A stretch of 64,000 nt of DNA, from NCBI RefSeq assembly GCF_009818105.1, contig NZ_CP046564.1, positions 3,720,001 through 3,784,000 of the forward strand. Reading direction: 5' to 3'. The stretch's first letter is position 1; every line of letters begins with the position of its first letter. Below are positions 1 to 9,481 of the stretch, in pieces. The translations under genes and the position numbers were made by a program. This DNA comes from Bacillus sp. N1-1 (GTDB lineage: Bacteria > Bacillota > Bacilli > Bacillales > Guptibacillaceae). The notes under the pieces were generated by a model. That model was not told the origin of the DNA. It ran no database searches and worked only from the letters and a program-made list of their open reading frames with translations.

Positions 1-2
1 CA

Positions 3-653
3 TTAAAAGGAGCAGCAGTTTCTAAATCAAGTAGTTCTTCTAATACATACAGCGGAACACTTCGTTATGGTGACCGCGGATCAAGTGTAACAAACCTACA
101 AAATCAGCTTAAATCAAAAGGTTATTACAACTATTCTGTAGACGGAATTTATGGTTCCATTACAAAACAAGCTGTTCGTAATTTCCAAAGTGCTAACGGT
201 CTTAGCGTAGATGGAATTGCTGGATCAAACACTTTTGCAGCTCTTAATGGTTCTTCGGTTAGCTCATCTTCGTCTTCACAAGTAAAGAGTGCATCAACAT
301 CTAACTCTTCTGTTGTGTCAATCGCGAAGCAATACATGGGTGTACCTTATGTTTGGGCAGGAACGTCTCCATCAGGATTCGACTGCAGTGGTTTCTTACA
401 ATACGTATATAATAAAGCTGGAACTTCGATTCCACGTACAGTAGCTAGCATCTGGGACGCATCAGATAAAGTTTCTTCACCATCTGTTGGCGATCTTGTC
501 TTCTTTGAAACTTACAAACCAGGACCATCTCATGCAGGTATTTACCTCGGTAATGGTCAGTTCATTCACTCTTCTTCTTCTTACGGAGTAACAATCAGTA
601 GCATGGACAACTCATACTGGTCTCCACGTTATCTTGGTGCAAAGCGTCCATAA
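3..653 (+). CDS. NlpC/P60 peptidoglycan endopeptidase with PG-binding domain, 5' end outside window
   Basis: The frame is open from base 3 to the stop at 651-653, so the gene begins upstream of the window. The visible part starts with a Ser-rich stretch. A PG_binding_1 domain follows (LRYGDRGSSV, then GYYNYSVDGIYG and VDGIAGSNTFAAL). After a Ser-rich linker comes an NlpC/P60 catalytic domain with the nucleophile Cys in FDCSGF, the catalytic His in SHAGIYLG and a third polar residue in FIHSS. Such secreted enzymes cleave D-Glu-meso-Dap bonds in the peptide stems of the wall. The ATG at 315 lies inside the linker/domain junction and is not a real start. A strong terminator follows. Confidence 0.93.
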   Translation, partial: LKGAAVSKSSSSSNTYSGTLRYGDRGSSVTNLQNQLKSKGYYNYSVDGIYGSITKQAVRNFQSANGLSVDGIAGSNTFAALNGSSVSSSSSSQVKSASTSNSSVVSIAKQYMGVPYVWAGTSPSGFDCSGFLQYVYNKAGTSIPRTVASIWDASDKVSSPSVGDLVFFETYKPGPSHAGIYLGNGQFIHSSSSYGVTISSMDNSYWSPRYLGAKRP

Positions 654-662
654 TGCATACAA

Positions 663-692
663 AAAGAACCTCACTTCGAGGTTCTTTTTTTT
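663..692 (+). terminator. Rho-independent terminator of the NlpC/P60 gene
   Basis: A 10-bp perfect stem (AAAGAACCTC / GAGGTTCTTT) with a 5-base loop is followed by a T run. It begins 9 bases after the stop codon. Confidence 0.92.
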
Positions 693-720
693 GTCTTCTT
701 TTTCATTTATAAAAGAAAAG

Positions 721-746
721 AAAAAGGCGCGCTTCAGCGCACCTTT
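721..746 (-). terminator. Terminator of degSU, overlapping the degU stop codon
   Basis: Read leftward, AAAGGTGCGC and GCGCGCCTTT form a stem with one T·G pair around a TGAA loop, then a T-rich tail. The loop contains the degU TGA stop. Confidence 0.85.
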
Positions 747-1438
747 ACCCAACCTTTTTTGATTGCCTCTACGACAGCTTGCGTTCGGTCATTTACATTC
801 ATCTTCTGCAAAATATTCGATACGTGGTTTTTTACTGTTTTCTCACTAATGTAAAGATCTTCACCGATCGAGCGATTGCTTTTTCCATCTGTAAGTAACT
901 GGAGCACTTCACATTCTCGTCGTGTCAAAATGTGAAGTGGTTTGCGGTACTCCACTTCCTTATAACCAATTTGGGTAGATGGTCTTTTTCCTTCCGTAGC
1001 GAGACGACGGTACTCATTCACAAGATTATGCGTCACTTTTGGGTGAATGTAAGCTCCTCCAGAAGCGACAACTTTAACGGCTTCAACTAGCGAATTTGCA
1101 TCCATCTCTTTTAATAAATAGCCCGCAGCACCGGTCTTTACCGCGTGGGTTACGTACGTTTCGTCATCATGGATCGATAAAATAATCACCTTAGTCTCAG
1201 GCACTTGTTCGATCAGCTGTCTCGTAGCTTCAACGCCGTTTACATGTGGCATATTAATATCCATTAAAACAACATCAGGCTTATTTTCTTCAACAAGACG
1301 AAGCGCTTCGTCTCCATCATCACCTTCAGCAATCACTTCGAAATCATCTTCCATATCCAAAATACGCTTAACACCTTCGCGGAACAAGCGATGGTCATCT
1401 ATAATAATAATTTTAGTTTTGGTCTTTGCTGCATACAT
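734..1438 (-). CDS. degU: Two-component response regulator DegU
   Basis: This 234-residue NarL/FixJ-type regulator has a receiver domain (about 8-124) with acidic pair D14-D15 and phosphoacceptor D60 in [10 protein letters not shown] LuxR-type helix-turn-helix lies at about 168-230 ([28 protein letters not shown]). DegU controls exoenzymes, motility, competence and biofilm genes in Bacillus. It is four residues longer at the N-terminus than B. subtilis DegU, whose acceptor is D56. It follows degS by 3 bases, with GGAGG before the ATG, so the two are cotranscribed. Several secreted proteases and wall enzymes in this window are plausible targets, but that is inference. Confidence 0.97.
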   Translation of the reverse strand: MYAAKTKTKIIIIDDHRLFREGVKRILDMEDDFEVIAEGDDGDEALRLVEENKPDVVLMDINMPHVNGVEATRQLIEQVPETKVIILSIHDDETYVTHAVKTGAAGYLLKEMDANSLVEAVKVVASGGAYIHPKVTHNLVNEYRRLATEGKRPSTQIGYKEVEYRKPLHILTRRECEVLQLLTDGKSNRSIGEDLYISEKTVKNHVSNILQKMNVNDRTQAVVEAIKKGWVKVR

Positions 1439-1441
1439 CTC

Positions 1442-2593
1442 TTACACGCCCTCCTGTTCATGTATCGGGATTCTTATCAGTATATATGTACCCTTGTTTG
1501 GCGTTGATTGAACCTGAATCGTTCCATTTAATAATCCGACACGTTCTTTCATTCCGATTAATCCAAATGATTGATCTTTACGTACGTTCACATCAAAACC
1601 GATTCCATTATCTTGAATGGTTACCACAATCTTATCACCGTCAAGTTTCAGGTCAACACTTATTTCAGTTGCTTCAGCATGCTTAAGAGCATTTTGAACG
1701 GCTTCTTGAACAAGTCGAAAAATAGCCGCTTCAAGGCGAACGTGAAGTCTCTGGATCCCCTCATCATAATCAAAGTAAATGGTTGCCTCTGATCGATCAT
1801 CTACTTTATTTAAATACTTTAACAATGTTGGCACTAAACCGAGGTCATCGAGCGCCATTGGACGAAGGTCATAAATAAGACGCCTAACTTCTTTTAACGC
1901 ATCCTCAATCAAAGATTTCATATCTTTGATTTCTTTGAACGCTTCATCTTTCCCCTTTTTCTCATAAATCCGTTCAATTAATTGTGATCGTAATAGTACA
2001 TTTGCAAGTACCTGGGCAGGTCCATCATGAATTTCTCGTGATAGACGCTTTCTTTCTTCTTCCTGTGCTTCAATAATTTTAAGTCCATATTCTTGTTTTC
2101 GCCTAGCATCCTCGATGACCTCACCGTATTGCCTTAGTTCTCCGCCAAGATAACTAAGAACGGTTGAAATTTGGCTCATAAATGACTCCGCTTTATCCGA
2201 GGTATTTTGAAGAGAAGAAATACGTTGTTCGAGATCCGAAATTTGATCTTTTAGCCGCGTTTCCTTTTCCATGCTAACCGAAAGCTTAATTTGGGCTTCT
2301 GAGGCCTTTTCATAGGCATTTCGAATCTCTGGCTCTTTATAGTCCTGAAAGTTCTTACTGATCTTTACAAGCTCTGCACGGGCCACACGATCCATTTGTA
2401 GTCTTTCTTGCCTTAGACGATGAACGGTTTCCAGTTCTTCTTTTAATAATTGAAGTTGATTATTAACCTTTTGGCACTCGTCATGAGAAAGCTCTCCAAT
2501 TTCGAACAGTTTTGATTTACTACTATTAATACTCTCCATTGTCCTGTCAAGAATGACATCTAATGAATTTGGATCAAGCCTTTGAAAATCCAA
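1442..2593 (-). CDS. degS: Sensor histidine kinase DegS (cytoplasmic)
   Basis: This is a soluble HisKA_3-type kinase with an N-terminal coiled-coil sensor (about 1-150), the phosphorylation motif SREIHDGPAQ, and a HATPase_c domain with NALKHAEA (N box), DNGIGFD and FGLIGMKERV (G boxes). The start was placed at the TTG at 2593-2591. It is preceded by GGAGGGG with 7-base spacing, and this choice puts the phospho-His at residue 189, the position known in B. subtilis DegS. The longer frame opening with a TTG at 2617 has no ribosome site. DegS phosphorylates DegU, encoded immediately downstream. Confidence 0.95.
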   Translation of the reverse strand: MDFQRLDPNSLDVILDRTMESINSSKSKLFEIGELSHDECQKVNNQLQLLKEELETVHRLRQERLQMDRVARAELVKISKNFQDYKEPEIRNAYEKASEAQIKLSVSMEKETRLKDQISDLEQRISSLQNTSDKAESFMSQISTVLSYLGGELRQYGEVIEDARRKQEYGLKIIEAQEEERKRLSREIHDGPAQVLANVLLRSQLIERIYEKKGKDEAFKEIKDMKSLIEDALKEVRRLIYDLRPMALDDLGLVPTLLKYLNKVDDRSEATIYFDYDEGIQRLHVRLEAAIFRLVQEAVQNALKHAEATEISVDLKLDGDKIVVTIQDNGIGFDVNVRKDQSFGLIGMKERVGLLNGTIQVQSTPNKGTYILIRIPIHEQEGV

Positions 2594-2865
2594 GCTCTTA
2601 CCCCTCCATTCCTTCAAGGGACGGACGTTAAGAAAAGATAGTCCAAAAGTACTTCTTTTACAAAATTCGTATGTGACCGTCTGTTTATGACTTGAGGATA
2701 TATATTTGATGGATTAATTTAAGAAACTTATAATAAGAAAGACGTATACCGTACTTCTTATTTTTCACTCTTAAATAACTATGTTTCCCTATGTACTATT
2801 CGATGATAAGATACAAATCCCTTTCATTCACCGGAATGTGCAAGGAATATCTGGAGGTTACTTCT

Positions 2866-3498
2866 ATGCTTACTTCATATTATACCGTTAAAAATGAGGG
2901 AGAAAACGAAATTGTGATACAAAAATCTCGGTTTATCGCTCACGTCAAACGAACACCAACAGAAGAAGAAGCTCAAGCATTTATTCAATCCATCAAAAAA
3001 AGACATGCTAGCGCCACACACAATTGCTCCGCCTACTTAATTGGTGAGCAGGATTTGGTTCAGAAGGCGAACGACGATGGTGAACCTTCCGGCACGGCTG
3101 GTGTGCCAATGCTTGAAGTGCTAAAAAAACGCAAACTAAAAGACACGACTGTAGTCGTTACCCGTTACTTTGGTGGCATTAAACTTGGTGCAGGCGGTTT
3201 AATTCGTGCGTATGGCCAATCCGTCTCAGAAGGGCTAAACGCAACGGGAATCGTCGAACGAAAGTTGATGACGAAAATAACGACTCAAATTGATTATACT
3301 TTATTAGGTAAAGTCGAAAACGAAATCCGTACATCGAATTATTTATTAGATGAGATTGCGTATTTGGAGAATGTTCAAGTTCGAACCCTTGTTGAAAGTG
3401 GGATGGAGGAAAGCTTTACTGAATGGATGACCAATATCGCAAATGGACAAGCAACGATAACCATGGGGGAACAGTTATATAAAGAGTATGACGTGTAA
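2866..3498 (+). CDS. yvyE: YvyE/YigZ (IMPACT) family protein
   Basis: This 210-residue protein has the UPF0029/IMPACT N-terminal domain (RFIAHVKRT, THNCSAYLIGE, DDGEPSGTAGVP, VVVTRYFGGIKLGAGGLIRAYG) and a C-terminal DUF1949 ferredoxin-like domain. Biochemical function is uncertain; relatives in eukaryotes and E. coli are linked to translation control. The start at ATG 2866 is supported by GGAGG 8 bases upstream and by the family's conserved MLTSYYTV start; an upstream in-frame ATG at 2791 has no support. It is divergent from degS, as in B. subtilis. Confidence 0.95.
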   Translation: MLTSYYTVKNEGENEIVIQKSRFIAHVKRTPTEEEAQAFIQSIKKRHASATHNCSAYLIGEQDLVQKANDDGEPSGTAGVPMLEVLKKRKLKDTTVVVTRYFGGIKLGAGGLIRAYGQSVSEGLNATGIVERKLMTKITTQIDYTLLGKVENEIRTSNYLLDEIAYLENVQVRTLVESGMEESFTEWMTNIANGQATITMGEQLYKEYDV

Positions 3499-3700
3499 AA
3501 TGATTACTTATTTAAACAAATGGGTATTGGTAAATAAATATTCTCCCATCAATCAACATGAAAAATCCTCATTCGGGGAAGATATTTTTAGCAGCAAAAA
3601 TTTCTATAATACCTTAATAAGAAACCTCTTGCAATACACACCTATTTTGATATGATATGAAAGGAATGAATTACTATTCCTCAATTAGAGGGGGATTTTC

Positions 3701-4780
3701 TTGTATTCGTTAACAGAGTATATGATCGCGTTTTTAATCTCTATAAGTGTCGCTATCATTGTCACACCAATCGTTAAATACTTATCACTTAAATTTAAAA
3801 TAGCTGATAAACCTAATCAACGCAAAGTGCACAAAGGACTTATGCCATCTGCCGGTGGACTTGCTATCTTCGCTGGAACAGTTGCAGGTTTTTTATACCT
3901 TAGTCCCTACTCCCCTTATATGACCGAAATTATCGTTGCTGGGACCCTCATTATTGTTTTAGGCGTCTTCGATGATCGGTTTGCAGTCTCGCCTAAAGTG
4001 AAGTTAATTGGTCAAATTATTGCTGCAATAATCGTTGCGTCATCCGGACTACAAGTAGAGTTCATTTCACTACCATTTGTTGGTCGAATTGAATTTGGAT
4101 TTCTTAGCTTCTATATCACAGTTTTGTGGATCGTCGGCGTTACCAATTCCATCAACTTGATTGATGGGCTTGATGGCCTTGCTGCAGGTGTTTCTACAAT
4201 AGCCTTAGGTTCAATCTTAACAATGGCAATCCTTGACCAACAACTTGTTGTAATCGCTTTGGCAGTAATTTTAATCGGTAGTACACTAGGTTTTCTTTTC
4301 TTCAATTTTCATCCAGCAAGCATTTTTATGGGAGATACAGGTGCTCTCTTTCTTGGATTCGCTATTTCAGTGATGTCAATGCTAGGGCTGTTTAAAAGTG
4401 TGACAGTGTTTAGTTTGATTATTCCCGTTATTATTCTAGCAGTTCCCATTTTTGATACTTTCTTTGCGATTGTTAGGCGTGTCTTAAGAAAACAAAAAAT
4501 CTCAACACCTGACAAATTTCATATCCATCACTGCTTACTAGCCATTGGATTTTCACATCAATCAACCGTTATCATTATTTACCTTCTCAGCTTTTTCTTC
4601 GGTATTACGGCTATATTATTCTCAGCGTCTACTTTGTGGGGTTCCCTTTTCTTACTAATTTTAGTGTTACTTGTCATTCAGTTCACAGCAGAACTTATTG
4701 GACTAATCGGTAATCAGCGAAAACCCCTTATTAATACGTTAAAGAAATTATTAGTTTTTACTAGTACCATGAAGCGTTAA
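3701..4780 (+). CDS. tagO: UDP-GlcNAc:undecaprenyl-phosphate GlcNAc-1-phosphate transferase TagO
   Basis: This 359-residue polytopic membrane enzyme of the MraY/WecA family moves GlcNAc-1-phosphate onto undecaprenyl phosphate, the first step of wall teichoic or teichuronic-type polymers. Conserved parts are KPNQRKVHKG near the N-terminus, the Mg-binding DD in VFDDRF, NSINLIDGLDGLA, HPASIFMGDTGALF and the C-terminal HIHHCLL. Start is TTG 3701 with GAGGGGG upstream; the TTG may limit expression. About 10 or 11 membrane helices are evident. It stands alone, with a strong terminator directly after the stop. Confidence 0.96.
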   Translation: MYSLTEYMIAFLISISVAIIVTPIVKYLSLKFKIADKPNQRKVHKGLMPSAGGLAIFAGTVAGFLYLSPYSPYMTEIIVAGTLIIVLGVFDDRFAVSPKVKLIGQIIAAIIVASSGLQVEFISLPFVGRIEFGFLSFYITVLWIVGVTNSINLIDGLDGLAAGVSTIALGSILTMAILDQQLVVIALAVILIGSTLGFLFFNFHPASIFMGDTGALFLGFAISVMSMLGLFKSVTVFSLIIPVIILAVPIFDTFFAIVRRVLRKQKISTPDKFHIHHCLLAIGFSHQSTVIIIYLLSFFFGITAILFSASTLWGSLFLLILVLLVIQFTAELIGLIGNQRKPLINTLKKLLVFTSTMKR

Positions 4781-4812
4781 AAAAGCATCCGCTGTGAGCG
4801 GATGCTTTTTTG
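4781..4812. terminator. Bidirectional terminator between tagO and tagU
   Basis: A perfect 13-bp stem (AAAAGCATCCGCT / AGCGGATGCTTTT) with GTG loop is flanked by A and T runs, so it can serve both the rightward tagO and the leftward LCP gene. Confidence 0.93.
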
Positions 4813-4874
4813 ATGGCTATATCTCTGTCAAAATATAGAACAGTTTCTTCCTATAAGAACTTAATTTTTAGAGT

Positions 4875-5843
4875 TTATTTCGCTGTATTTAGTATGCTAT
4901 TTAATTTCTGGCTTAGCTTAGCTACGCTTTCTTCATCGGGCTTAAAGTAATACACGTCATTAATCCGTTCATCCGTTCCATCAATTGAAAGACTTTCTAT
5001 ATCAGAGGAACTTACATCGGAGTATGCTTTTTGAAGAGCAAACAACTCAGTTGGCTTTAGGTTAGTCTCAATGTTATTACCAATGTGTTGCGCAATATCA
5101 TCTAACTTCATCAGTCCTGATGCAGTCGAAACTTCATTCATGGCTGCTTTAATAACTTGCTTTTGTCGTTCACTTCGACCAAAATCACCACGAGGATCAT
5201 CCTTACGCATTCGTGCATAAGCTAGGGCTTCTGTTCCATCCAGGGTCATTGAACCTTCTGTGAAGGTTGCTCTCCCCCCAGGTACGTCCGTATGGGCAAC
5301 GAAATCGAATGGAACATCCACTGTAATTCCACCAATTTCATTGATGACATCTTTAAATCCTTCAAAGTTTACTTTTACATAATAATCAATTGGTATGTTT
5401 AAGAAGTTCTCAACTGTATTAATGGTCATTTCTGTACCACCATAAGCATGCGCATGAGTAATTTTATCCTCAATGCCTTTTCCGACTATTTCAACTCGTG
5501 AGTCTCTTGGAATGCTAAGTAAATTAACTTTCTTCGTATCTGGGTCAACTGTCGCTACCATTAGCGTATCTGTTCGACCATTTTCTCCACCAGTTGAGTA
5601 ATCTTCTATTCCCATTATTAAAATGGAAATAGGATCTTTTGTAACAGCTACTTCAGCGTCACGGAGCTCAGATTTTTCTCCTCTGGAAAGTCCTTGATAA
5701 GACCCAGAGGCTGCATCATAGGCATTGTACGCAAGGTAGGCACCGTACCCAATCAGGACAAGGACAATTAACAGGACAAAAGTTAAAAGTCTGCGAAATA
5801 TACTTTTCTTTCGCCGTCTTCTAATTCTTGATTGTTTTTTCAT
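4875..5843 (-). CDS. tagU: LytR-CpsA-Psr (LCP) family wall-polymer ligase, TagU/LytR type
   Basis: This 322-residue protein has a very basic N-terminus (RIRRRRKKS), one membrane anchor (about 17-40) and an extracellular LCP domain. Conserved elements are ILIMGIEDY, NGRTDTLMVATVDP, LLSIPRDSRV, KITHAHAYGG and ARMRKDDPRGDFGRSERQ. The Arg and Asp residues in these motifs bind polyprenyl-pyrophosphate and Mg. LCP enzymes move lipid-linked anionic polymers onto peptidoglycan. It is the last gene of a leftward run of glycosyltransferases, 44 bases after the previous one, which fits attachment of the polymer made here. The specific polymer is inferred. Confidence 0.93.
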   Translation of the reverse strand: MKKQSRIRRRRKKSIFRRLLTFVLLIVLVLIGYGAYLAYNAYDAASGSYQGLSRGEKSELRDAEVAVTKDPISILIMGIEDYSTGGENGRTDTLMVATVDPDTKKVNLLSIPRDSRVEIVGKGIEDKITHAHAYGGTEMTINTVENFLNIPIDYYVKVNFEGFKDVINEIGGITVDVPFDFVAHTDVPGGRATFTEGSMTLDGTEALAYARMRKDDPRGDFGRSERQKQVIKAAMNEVSTASGLMKLDDIAQHIGNNIETNLKPTELFALQKAYSDVSSSDIESLSIDGTDERINDVYYFKPDEESVAKLSQKLNSILNTAK

Positions 5844-5887
5844 TCTATTTCCCCGCTTCTTTCAAGCTTCTTTATTTACACCGCTAC

Positions 5888-7003
5888 TTATTTTAGTAAG
5901 TTGCGGTAAAATTCAAGCAGTTTTTTTTCTTCACAAGTCCAGTTGTATTTCGTTTCAAATGCTTTTCTTGCATTACGACCAAGTTCTTTTGTTTGAATAG
6001 GATTGCATAAGAGGTGGCTAATCTTCGTTCCTATATCTTCAGGATCTTCTGGATTAACAACAAGACCTCCTTGACTATCCTCAATCACTTTAGTGTAGTG
6101 CGGAAAATTTGAAGAGATAATTGCATTGTTAGCAGCCATATACTCAAATAATTTGTTAGGAAGTGCAACAAGATGGTTTGGATATGGTAAATATGGAAGA
6201 ATCCCAACAGATGACCGCTCCACATATGTTGATATTTGTTCGTAGGGTACCCTACTGATAAAAGTTACATTCTCTTTTAGTTTAAGCTGATCAATAAGCT
6301 TGTAGACTTCTTCTCTAAATTGATGAGATTCAAAACTGCCAAGGAAGAGCAACTTTGCTTGAGGTGCACTTTTTACTGCCAAACCAAATCCTTTAATAAG
6401 CTGTAAAACGCCTCTTATCTTTGTAATACCGCCTAAATAAATAATTTGATTCTCATCTTTTTCATTCGATGGTTCTGGGAACATTTCCTTCAAAGGATAA
6501 TTTTCAATTTTGCAACCATTATAGTTACGATAACGTCTCCCAATTTCCTCGGTTGTATAGATAACTCCACTAATTTTGATAAGGGCTAGTTTTTCAATAG
6601 CTATATAGGCAAGCTTCATTGGAACTTTGACTACAGAAGGAATATATTCCCTTCCCATTATTGTATTCGGATAATGTTCATGCACATCATAGATAACGGG
6701 CTTTTTAAGTAACGACTCAATCATAACCCCTACTATCATTAGCTCTGGATCATGAAAGTGATAAAGATCAGCATTTTCTTTTTTAGCAAGCTTATATAAA
6801 TGGAAAATAGATTGAATGCGCTTCTTTATTCCGTTTGGCCGGTTAAATGTAATGAGCGGGATTTCCTTTGACTCAACCACATCGGGCTTAGGTGCAATTA
6901 GCACAACATCGTATCCCGCTTTTTTTAAACTTTTACATTGCTTATGGTAAATACGCCCGTCGTAAGGTGAATGAATGGACGTGATAACACACACTTTTGT
7001 CAT
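5888..7003 (-). CDS. Glycosyltransferase family 4 (GT-B fold)
   Basis: About 371 residues with an N-terminal Rossmann half (VCVITSIHSPYDGRIYHKQ, LYHFHDPELM, IYDVHEHYP) and a C-terminal nucleotide-sugar half (IIYLGGITKIRG, LPNKLFEYMAANNAIISS). The conserved HDPEL/YDVHE pattern is typical of GT4 enzymes in capsule and teichuronic loci. The start is ATG 7003, overlapping the TGA of the upstream gene (ATGA), which indicates translational coupling. A TTG at 7012 has no spacing for a ribosome site. Sugar specificity cannot be told from sequence. Confidence 0.88.
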   Translation of the reverse strand: MTKVCVITSIHSPYDGRIYHKQCKSLKKAGYDVVLIAPKPDVVESKEIPLITFNRPNGIKKRIQSIFHLYKLAKKENADLYHFHDPELMIVGVMIESLLKKPVIYDVHEHYPNTIMGREYIPSVVKVPMKLAYIAIEKLALIKISGVIYTTEEIGRRYRNYNGCKIENYPLKEMFPEPSNEKDENQIIYLGGITKIRGVLQLIKGFGLAVKSAPQAKLLFLGSFESHQFREEVYKLIDQLKLKENVTFISRVPYEQISTYVERSSVGILPYLPYPNHLVALPNKLFEYMAANNAIISSNFPHYTKVIEDSQGGLVVNPEDPEDIGTKISHLLCNPIQTKELGRNARKAFETKYNWTCEEKKLLEFYRNLLK

Positions 7004-8226
7004 TGTGACCAACCTTTTACATTATCCTGAGTAGATTCCAGTAAACGCGCTAAGTTCTTCGATAATTCCTGTCGATTATATTTTATTAACATTTTGCTTC
7101 GAACATCTTTTTCTAACTGCTCCATAATTTCAGGGTTAGAAGTAGCCTCTAATACAACATTCGCTAATGAATCCGCATTTTCTGGTTCAAAAAAGAGTCC
7201 TGCATTTAAGCTTTTAACAATTTCTTTTGATTCTCCCCCGATTCCGAGAAGAATCGGTTTGTTCATTGCGAGGCAATCAAATAATTTTGATGGAATCGTA
7301 ATATCAAAAAGAGGATGATTTTTTAAAATAACAAGACAAAGGTCAGCTGCAGCATAGAAGCCATTCAACTCCTGCTTCGCTCGACTATCCAGAATTAAAA
7401 CATTGTGCAAATCCTTCTCTTTTTGATACCTTAGAAGCCTTTCTTTTTCAGCACCTTCACCTATAAGCACAAAAGTAATCGAAGGAACATCTTTTAAACG
7501 ATATGCTGCTTCTAACACCGTTTGAAGTCCCTGAGCAATACCCATATTGCCAGCATACAGAATAAGAAATTGATCTTCTAGACAATGTTCTTTACGGACT
7601 CTCACACCCTCTTCAGGGACAAGCATTCCCATTTCAGTTGGATTAACACCATTTGTGATGACATCGATTTTATTTTCAGGTATACCTTTTTCTATGAGAT
7701 AGTCTTTATACCCATGTGTCACCACAATGATATGGTCCGCCTTGTTATAAAGGAACCACTCTAATTTCCGAGCCATCGTTAAAAGCTTTTTATTATTAAT
7801 TTGATTTAAAACTTCAGCAAAATCCACCCATAAATCTCGCACTTCAATAACGAACTTGGCACGTTTTAGTTTACTCAATACGTAACCTGATAAGCCTACG
7901 AAAAGCTGCGGTGTTGTTGCAAAGACAACGTCAGGTTTTTTCGCAAATATTCCTGCGATAATGGAAGTTGTCATAAACGAAAAATAATTTAACATTCTTC
8001 TTACCGTACTCTTTTTTGTGTCCTGAACAACAAAAGAACGTATCACATTCAAACCAAGGTGCTCACTGGAATGAAATAACTTTTTGGAAGAAATATGATT
8101 AGGAAAAGCAGTAACAACCGTAACCTCACAGCCTTCTTCTACCAAATTCATTGACATATCATAGGCACGTGCCTGCGCAGCGCCTATCTCGGGCGGGAAA
8201 TGTTGAGATAGATATAAAATCTTCAT
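7000..8226 (-). CDS. Glycosyltransferase family 4, WbuB-like
   Basis: A 408-residue GT-B enzyme. The start MKILYLSQHFPPEIGAAQAR is the signature of WbuB/WcaL-type transferases (HFPPE.GA), which often add N-acetyl-fucosamine or related amino sugars in O-antigen-like polymers. It also has FPNH, EVRDLWVD, NADHIIVVTHGYKDYLIEKGIP-type and FDITIPSKLFDCLAMNKPIL motifs. AAAGGA precedes the ATG. It opens a leftward operon with the next GT gene and the LCP ligase. Substrate is inferred only loosely. Confidence 0.88.
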   Translation of the reverse strand: MKILYLSQHFPPEIGAAQARAYDMSMNLVEEGCEVTVVTAFPNHISSKKLFHSSEHLGLNVIRSFVVQDTKKSTVRRMLNYFSFMTTSIIAGIFAKKPDVVFATTPQLFVGLSGYVLSKLKRAKFVIEVRDLWVDFAEVLNQINNKKLLTMARKLEWFLYNKADHIIVVTHGYKDYLIEKGIPENKIDVITNGVNPTEMGMLVPEEGVRVRKEHCLEDQFLILYAGNMGIAQGLQTVLEAAYRLKDVPSITFVLIGEGAEKERLLRYQKEKDLHNVLILDSRAKQELNGFYAAADLCLVILKNHPLFDITIPSKLFDCLAMNKPILLGIGGESKEIVKSLNAGLFFEPENADSLANVVLEATSNPEIMEQLEKDVRSKMLIKYNRQELSKNLARLLESTQDNVKGWSQ

Positions 8227-8402
8227 AGTGAATCCTTTCCCTCTTAACCTGAATACGACATAAAAACACTTCTTTCATTATACTTCGTAATGAATCGAAA
8301 GAAAAGTTGATTAAGAAAAGCATTGGAAGTGTAAACGAAATTTTACAATTAGTTAATAAACTTATTTTATTAAGCGATAACATTTTACTTTTGCACATGC
8401 AA

Positions 8403-8428
8403 AAAGTCCGGTAAATTCACCAGACTTT
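8403..8428 (-). terminator. Terminator overlapping the stop of the 8417-9481 gene
   Basis: Leftward stem AAAGTCTGGT / ACCGGACTTT with a 6-base loop, then TTTTT. The TGA stop lies within the loop side of the stem. Confidence 0.8.
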
Positions 8429-9481
8429 CTGAACCGTGGATAAATTTCGTAGTAGTTCAAAATATTGTTTAACTACATGATGGATGGAATAGTCTTTTTT
8501 TACTTTTTTAATACCGCTGTTGATTTGTGTTCTTCTCTCCTCTTTATTATCAAGAAGACGATGAACAATAGCTTCACATGAGTCTAAATCATGTAACTTG
8601 TACGTTAGCCTTTGAAGGGTTCCTTCATAAATTTCAGGGATCGCTCCAACTGTTGGGGCAACCGCTGGACATCCGCACGCCATGGCTTCAATGAGGCTCA
8701 TTCCAAAGGATTCACCTTTTGATGTACTTACGGTACAGCCACCGCTATTAGCCACCAATGAATAAAGATCTGGCATTTCGTTATATTCCATGCGATCAAT
8801 CCATTGGATATGAAGATTCCGCTTATTTATCTCTTGAAAGAGATGCCTCGTTGCTTTAATTGAAGCGGTTTCTCCTCCGATAATCCAAAACATACAATCA
8901 TCACGGTGTGCAGAAATTTTTTCAGCAAGGTTTAAAAAACCTTGCCAATTTTTATGATCGTTTAATTTCCCAACCCAACAAATAATTTTTTTATTTGTAA
9001 GAGGCTCAACTTCTTTAGGTGAGAATAATGATGTATCCAGGCAATTAGGAATAACATACGTTTGTTCTTCAGGAGCCGAATAGTCTGCAACGATTCGTTC
9101 TTTACTATAATTAGAAGGAACAATATATCCACGAAAATGACGCTGCTCATCCCCTACCAAATAGTTCAGCTTATATGAAATGCCATGAACTTCTTGAATG
9201 ATAGGAACCTCACAGTGTACGTCTATTAAGTAATCTGTCATTTCCTTTGTATCAATAGCGATAATTAAATCAAACTGATACTTTTTTACATAGTCATGAA
9301 CACTAGCAGGGTCATCTGTCACTTTGATTTGATCGAAGTCTCCAAAGGCGGTCCTACCTCCATGATCAGAAAGAAAGATAAAGTGAGGATCACTGACAGA
9401 TCTGAGAAATTCAAGTCTATTTGCCAATTGAGTGGTTACGCCACCTAATAACAAGTAGCGATAAATATATAGGATTTTCAT
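8417..9481 (-). CDS. Glycosyltransferase family 4
   Basis: About 354 residues. The N-terminal half contains YRYLLLGGVTTQLANRLE and a PIIQEVHGISY segment; the C-terminal half has IICWVGKLNDHKNW, IIGGE and the GT4 EX7E-like region SKGESFGMSLIEAMACGCPAVAP. The start is ATG 9481, overlapping the TGA of the upstream fused protein (ATGA) with GAAGGA upstream; a more distal in-frame start at 9508 is unlikely. It is cotranscribed with 9478-11169 and ends at its own terminator. It probably extends or decorates the wall polymer. Confidence 0.88.
   Translation of the reverse strand: MKILYIYRYLLLGGVTTQLANRLEFLRSVSDPHFIFLSDHGGRTAFGDFDQIKVTDDPASVHDYVKKYQFDLIIAIDTKEMTDYLIDVHCEVPIIQEVHGISYKLNYLVGDEQRHFRGYIVPSNYSKERIVADYSAPEEQTYVIPNCLDTSLFSPKEVEPLTNKKIICWVGKLNDHKNWQGFLNLAEKISAHRDDCMFWIIGGETASIKATRHLFQEINKRNLHIQWIDRMEYNEMPDLYSLVANSGGCTVSTSKGESFGMSLIEAMACGCPAVAPTVGAIPEIYEGTLQRLTYKLHDLDSCEAIVHRLLDNKEERRTQINSGIKKVKKDYSIHHVVKQYFELLRNLSTVQKVW

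Noticed and set aside
315..653. An ATG at 315 as a start of an independent NlpC/P60 gene
   Set aside because: The same frame is open to base 3 with an upstream PG-binding domain, so this is an internal Met.
2791..2865. An N-terminal extension of YvyE
   Set aside because: GGAGG lies before the internal ATG at 2866 and the family starts there.
3560..3605. A possible terminator after yvyE
   Set aside because: The arms do not pair well and no T run follows.
5880..5907. Hairpin ACCGC...GCGGT at the end of the GT gene as a terminator
   Set aside because: The stem has a mismatch and the leftward tail is not T-rich; the downstream LCP gene is probably on the same transcript.
8159..8398. A 79-residue leftward frame covering the start of the 8226 glycosyltransferase gene
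   Set aside because: It overlaps that gene in another frame, has no ribosome site and no domain.
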